From an uncultured Prevotellaceae bacterium (GTDB taxonomy: Bacteria > Bacteroidota > Bacteroidia > Bacteroidales > Bacteroidaceae), in the NCBI GenBank assembly GCA_902792635.1, contig CADBAG010000006.1, positions 1-64,000 of the forward strand: a DNA stretch of 64,000 nucleotides, given 5' to 3'. This document shows positions 60,492 through 64,000 of the stretch, piece by piece. Every line of letters starts with the position of its first letter. Positions within the stretch are counted from its first letter, which is position 1. The notes beneath the pieces were generated by a model, which did no database searches, had not been told where the DNA came from, and was given only the letters and a program-made list of their open reading frames with translations. The position numbers and the translations under genes were made by a program.

Positions 60492-62660
60492 ATGGTTTTG
60501 AACCGAATGATAATCGCGATACTCTCCTTGCTCCCTTTGCTGTCATGGGCGCAGCAGACGATAACGCCTGTGGGTGAGGAGAATCACAACAGAGCTGTGT
60601 GGTTCGGTAAGACACTGACGTTGAAAGGAAAAGTGGCAGGCGTTCGTGTCAAGGTCTGCGGACTCGGACAGTATGAGTTCTATGTCAATGGGAGGAAACT
60701 TGGGGAAGATCTTCTTCAGCCGGCATGGAGCGATTACAATAAGACACGTTATTATAATACCATAGACGTACCCGTGTCCCTCCTTCATGGTAAGACGCTT
60801 CAGCTTGGCGTCCTTGTCGGCAATGGCTTCTATCATGAAGAAGGGCTGCGTTATCATAAGTTGAAGACAAACTATGGTAACCACAGCCTCTGGCTGTCGA
60901 TGGACATCCGTTATACAGATGGCACGAATGAGCAGGTCGTCAGTGACACGTCCTGGCGCTGGCGTCCTTCAGCCATCACCTACAACAGTATCTATGGCGG
61001 AGAAGATTATGATGCACGCTTGGAAGGCAAGGGTGAGTGGCAGGCAGTGAGAACGGAGCCCGTGAGAGCCGTGCTGCGACAGCAGCTCAGTGCTCCTGTG
61101 CGTATCATCCGTCGCTTAGGTGTTCAGTCGCGGAAAGGGATGGTCTTCGACATGGGACAGAACCTCGCTGGCTTCCCGGAGATTACTGTCAAAGGCAAGG
61201 CGGGCGACAAGGTCGTGCTGATGGTGGGTGAGACCTTACTGAAGAACGGACACGTGTCGCAGAAGTCGACGGGCAAGCCGTATGTGCTCACCTATATATT
61301 GAAAGGTGAGGGCGAGGAGCATTGGCATCCACGGTTCTCCTATTACGGTTTCCGCTATATCGAGGCCAAGGGAGCTGTCTATCGGGGCGATGATAATCCA
61401 AAGAAATTGCCGGTCATCACCAATCTCCAGTCTGATTTCATCTCTTCTTCCGTGGCGAAGACCGGCTCCTTCCTTTGCTCCAATGAGCGGTGGAATGCCA
61501 TGTACCGGTTGATGGACAATGCTATCCGCAGCAACTGGATGAGCGTGTGGACCGACTGCCCGCACCGTGAGAAACTCGGATGGCTGGAACAGGACTGGCT
61601 CAATGGTCCTGGGCTGATGGACAACTACGACTGCCGCAACATGATCGTTCAGACGATGCAGAACATCGCGGCCGCCCAGCACGAAGATGGCAGTATGCCC
61701 GAGATAGCACCGGAGTATGTCCGATTCGAAGGCTCCTGGGCTCCTCCTTTTCAGCAGTCGCCCGAGTGGGGTGGGGCACTTGTTGCTTTACCCTATCTCT
61801 ATCAGGATCGATATGCAGACAGTACGTTATGGAAACAATATCTGCCGCTGATGCGCCGTTATGTAGATAACCTCCATGCACAGGATAGCTGTGGTATCCT
61901 CCCTATCGGTCTTGGCGACTGGTTCGACTATACGCCCGGTCTCGCTGCCGGCTTTGCCCGTAACACACCGGTGGCACTTGTCGCCACGGCACATGAGTAT
62001 CTATGGACAAAACTTGTTGGCTATCAAGATCGGGCAGACAGCATCAAGGCATCGTTCCTAAGGACGTTCCGCCCCAATAGTCAGACAGCATGGGCCATCT
62101 GTCTCGACCTCGGCCTCTACCCGGAAGGACAACGACAGCAGTATCTTGACAGTCTTGTGGCGGACATCTACCGGCATGGCGACCGTCTGACGACGGGTGA
62201 CATCGGTACGCGATACCTCTTCAAGGTGCTGTGGGATAATGATCTCGGCGACCTGTTCTTTAAGATGCTCGACCACGACGACCTCCCGGGTTATGGCTAT
62301 CAGCTGAAGAAGGGCATGACGACACTTGCCGAACAATGGGATCCTGAGAAAGGTGCCTCGCGCAACCATTTCATGCTCGCCCATGCCAATAACCATCTCA
62401 TCCGTGACATCTGTGGCATCCGTGTCCACGGCCGGCGGGTCGTCATCTCGCCTCATGTCGTTGGCAACCTCACGTGGTGCGAGGGCAGCACGGCGAGCCT
62501 CGATGGAGAGGTGCGTTGCAGATGGAGCATCCATAACGGAATATTCGATCTACGGGTGACAACCCCGAATAAAGAATTAACGACAATAGACTATGAACAA
62601 ATCAATGCTATGTGCGCTCGCCTTGGCCTGTACCTTCAGTGCCGCGTCCGCACAAAATAA
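60492..62660 (+). CDS. GH78 family alpha-L-rhamnosidase
   Basis: 722-residue exported enzyme; the frame is open back to 60396 through repeat DNA, but the ATG at 60492 gives the signal peptide (IIAILSLLPLLSWAQ). N-terminal jelly rolls (VKVCGLGQYEFYVNGRKLG, VFDMGQNLAGFPEI), then the (alpha/alpha)6 barrel with WTDCPHREKLGWLEQDW (about 352-368), the GH78 signature, and GYGYQLKKGMTTLAEQWD. The C-terminal sandwich ends near ITTPNKE/LRVTTPNKELTTIDYEQ. Last ~22 residues overlap the signal peptide of the next gene in another frame (68 nt). Probable role: removing terminal L-rhamnose from RG-I or RG-II fragments. It lacks the C-terminal propeller of the GH78 at 31793. Confidence 0.9.
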   Translation: MVLNRMIIAILSLLPLLSWAQQTITPVGEENHNRAVWFGKTLTLKGKVAGVRVKVCGLGQYEFYVNGRKLGEDLLQPAWSDYNKTRYYNTIDVPVSLLHGKTLQLGVLVGNGFYHEEGLRYHKLKTNYGNHSLWLSMDIRYTDGTNEQVVSDTSWRWRPSAITYNSIYGGEDYDARLEGKGEWQAVRTEPVRAVLRQQLSAPVRIIRRLGVQSRKGMVFDMGQNLAGFPEITVKGKAGDKVVLMVGETLLKNGHVSQKSTGKPYVLTYILKGEGEEHWHPRFSYYGFRYIEAKGAVYRGDDNPKKLPVITNLQSDFISSSVAKTGSFLCSNERWNAMYRLMDNAIRSNWMSVWTDCPHREKLGWLEQDWLNGPGLMDNYDCRNMIVQTMQNIAAAQHEDGSMPEIAPEYVRFEGSWAPPFQQSPEWGGALVALPYLYQDRYADSTLWKQYLPLMRRYVDNLHAQDSCGILPIGLGDWFDYTPGLAAGFARNTPVALVATAHEYLWTKLVGYQDRADSIKASFLRTFRPNSQTAWAICLDLGLYPEGQRQQYLDSLVADIYRHGDRLTTGDIGTRYLFKVLWDNDLGDLFFKMLDHDDLPGYGYQLKKGMTTLAEQWDPEKGASRNHFMLAHANNHLIRDICGIRVHGRRVVISPHVVGNLTWCEGSTASLDGEVRCRWSIHNGIFDLRVTTPNKELTTIDYEQINAMCARLGLYLQCRVRTK

Positions 62661-63927
62661 CACAACCGCTACTGCGGACATCCGGCCTCAGAACACTTTC
62701 GCCGGGCATTACTCGCGGCCGCTTCATGACGTCATGGAGCGTCTGAGTAAGCGTTTCAACGTGATCTTTAAATATAATGTCGACACGGTGGGTAAGGTCT
62801 TGCCTTATGCTGACTTCCGTATCAGACCTTACAGCTTGGAGGAGAGTCTGACGAACATCTGCAAGTATTTCGACTTCAACTGGTGGAAACAGAACGGCGA
62901 CGTCTATAAGATCAAGCCTTATGAGTATCCGCGCCGCCATACGGAGGAGGGTGCGGCGATGCTCCGTTACCTTAGCGGTCTCTATCATGACCGGGCGTCT
63001 TTTGAGGCGCGTCGCGACAGTGTGCGTCGTGAGGTGCGTGCCTTGCTTGGCATCGACCCGCTCTTGCCCCGTCTCGTCCACAAGAAGCCGATCTTAGGCA
63101 AAGTGATGAAGATGGACGGCTACACGGTGCAGAATATCTGTATCGAGACGCTCCCCGGGGAGCATGTCTTCGGCACCATCTATTCGTCGACGAAGAAAGG
63201 CAAGCATGCGCTCATCATATGTCCCGATGGTCATTTCAAGGGCGGTCGTTACCGTCCGGACGAGCAGCAACGCCTTGGCACTCTGGCCCGCATGGGGGCT
63301 GTCTGTGTCGACTTCGACCTCTATGGCTGGGGACAGAGCGAGCAGGAGTATGGCAAGGACAGTCATCAGACTGACCGCGCCCATGTCATCCAGGCGCTCA
63401 ACGCAGAGGTACTGCTCGACTACATGCTGAAGAACCGCAAGGATATCGATCCCAGCAGGGTAGGAGTGAACGGCGGCAGTGGCGGTGGCACCCATACGAT
63501 CCTGCTCACGGTCCTCGACGACCGCATCACGGCAGCAGCACCGACGGTCAACCTCGCCAGTCATTTCGATGGAGGCTGCCCGTGTGAGAGTGGCAAGCCG
63601 ATACAGCTTGCCGGTGGTGGCACGTGCAACCCCGAGCTCATCAGCTTCTTCGCGCCGCGCCCCTTGCAGATCGTCAGTGACGGCGGCGACTGGACGGCGA
63701 GTGTGCCGACACTTGAATATCCGTTCCTCCAGCGCATCTATGGCTTTTACAATGCCACTGACAAGGTGGAGAACGTCCACCTGCCGAAGGAGCGGCACGA
63801 CTACGGGCCGAACAAGCGCATGGCTAACTACGACTTCTTCATCCGCGTGTTCCATCTCGACCGGTCGATGCTCGATGAGTCGAAGGTGACGATCCTGCCG
63901 GCTGAAGCACTACAAAGTAAGTTCTGA
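62593..63927 (+). CDS. CE19-like pectin methylesterase (alpha/beta hydrolase with STN-like N-domain)
   Basis: 444-residue exported protein, signal peptide about 1-20 (CALALACTFSAASAQ). Residues about 35-115 resemble an STN-type beta-alpha-beta domain (LHDVMERLSKRFNVIFKYN, YSLEESLTNICKYFDFNW). The rest is an alpha/beta hydrolase of the acetyl xylan esterase type: VCVDFDLYGWGQSEQEYG, nucleophile Ser296 in GVNGGSGGGTH, acid near IVSDGGDWTAS, His in KERHDYGPNKR. BT1017 of B. thetaiotaomicron, founder of CE19, is a two-domain pectin methylesterase of this shape needed for growth on RG-II, and is my best match. An acetylesterase is the main alternative. The start lies 68 nt inside the GH78 frame. 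Confidence 0.75.
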   Translation: MNKSMLCALALACTFSAASAQNNTTATADIRPQNTFAGHYSRPLHDVMERLSKRFNVIFKYNVDTVGKVLPYADFRIRPYSLEESLTNICKYFDFNWWKQNGDVYKIKPYEYPRRHTEEGAAMLRYLSGLYHDRASFEARRDSVRREVRALLGIDPLLPRLVHKKPILGKVMKMDGYTVQNICIETLPGEHVFGTIYSSTKKGKHALIICPDGHFKGGRYRPDEQQRLGTLARMGAVCVDFDLYGWGQSEQEYGKDSHQTDRAHVIQALNAEVLLDYMLKNRKDIDPSRVGVNGGSGGGTHTILLTVLDDRITAAAPTVNLASHFDGGCPCESGKPIQLAGGGTCNPELISFFAPRPLQIVSDGGDWTASVPTLEYPFLQRIYGFYNATDKVENVHLPKERHDYGPNKRMANYDFFIRVFHLDRSMLDESKVTILPAEALQSKF

Positions 63928-63939
63928 CGATTATACACT

Positions 63940-64000
63940 GTAGGGGCGGCCAGGTTGATTTGGGGACAACCTCGAAGAGGTTGAACTCGGTTAGCCCCAT
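63940..64000. repeat. Nested-palindrome dispersed repeat, copy f (cut by window end)
   Basis: GTAGGGGCGGCC (shared in reverse with 14153-14165), then GGTTGAT, CAACCTCGAAGAGGTTG and the start of a GTTAGCCCCA hairpin module. The copy continues beyond the window. Confidence 0.75.

Overview
The window looks like a chromosomal segment of a Bacteroidales bacterium, most likely Prevotellaceae. The grounds are SusC/SusD genes, a TPR/propeller/OmpA envelope lipoprotein of the PorE type, an Rnf operon headed by rseC, a Bacteroidetes-type promoter (TAnnTTTG), an AraC-type sensor with Reg_prop/Y_Y_Y domains, and many palindromic intergenic repeats of the '...RRCAPYLGL...' spurious-ORF type. No rRNA, tRNA, CRISPR array, transposase or phage gene was seen.

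Layout. (1) 152-2218, plus strand: PorE-like outer-membrane lipoprotein, then a strong terminator hairpin and a nested-palindrome repeat. (2) 8460-2657, minus strand: rseC-rnfB-rnfC-rnfD-rnfG-rnfE-rnfA, the ion-pumping ferredoxin:NAD+ oxidoreductase. (3) 29335-8620, minus strand: a pectin arm with GH2, GH106, sialate-O-acetylesterase-like esterase, a second GH2, a membrane-spanning AraC-type regulator, a PL1-like pectate lyase, DUF3826, a beta-helix/TIM-barrel protein (DUF6298-like), an ECF sigma factor and a DUF5703-like putative glycosidase. (4) 29919-63927, plus strand: a second arm with GH140, GH78-BNR fusion, GH138, GH137-GH2 fusion, LacZ-type GH2, a second pectate lyase, a secreted TIM-barrel protein, a surface lipoprotein (DUF4957/DUF5123-like), SusC, SusD, a GH43/GH143/GH142-like giant, GH78 and a CE19-like pectin methylesterase.

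Regions 3 and 4 diverge from about 29.3-29.9 kb and together read as one large pectin utilisation locus. GH140, GH138, GH137-GH2, GH142/143-like, GH106, GH78 and CE19-like proteins match the enzyme set known from rhamnogalacturonan-II (RG-II) breakdown in Bacteroides thetaiotaomicron. In GH140, GH138 and GH137 the spacing between the two catalytic acids agrees exactly with what I remember for the characterised B. thetaiotaomicron enzymes. The likely scheme is surface capture by the lipoprotein and SusD, import through SusC, and trimming of side chains in the periplasm by the exo-enzymes, with pectate lyases and the methylesterase opening the homogalacturonan backbone.

Least ordinary features: a HTCS-like regulator that lacks kinase and receiver domains; four successive same-strand gene overlaps, always +1 frame, in which the next gene's signal peptide lies inside the previous ORF (8, 314, 104 and 68 nt); a duplicated leader before both pectate lyase genes that resembles a leftover GH2 3' end; and at least three families of palindromic or tandem intergenic repeats, some of which supply the last codons of enzyme genes.
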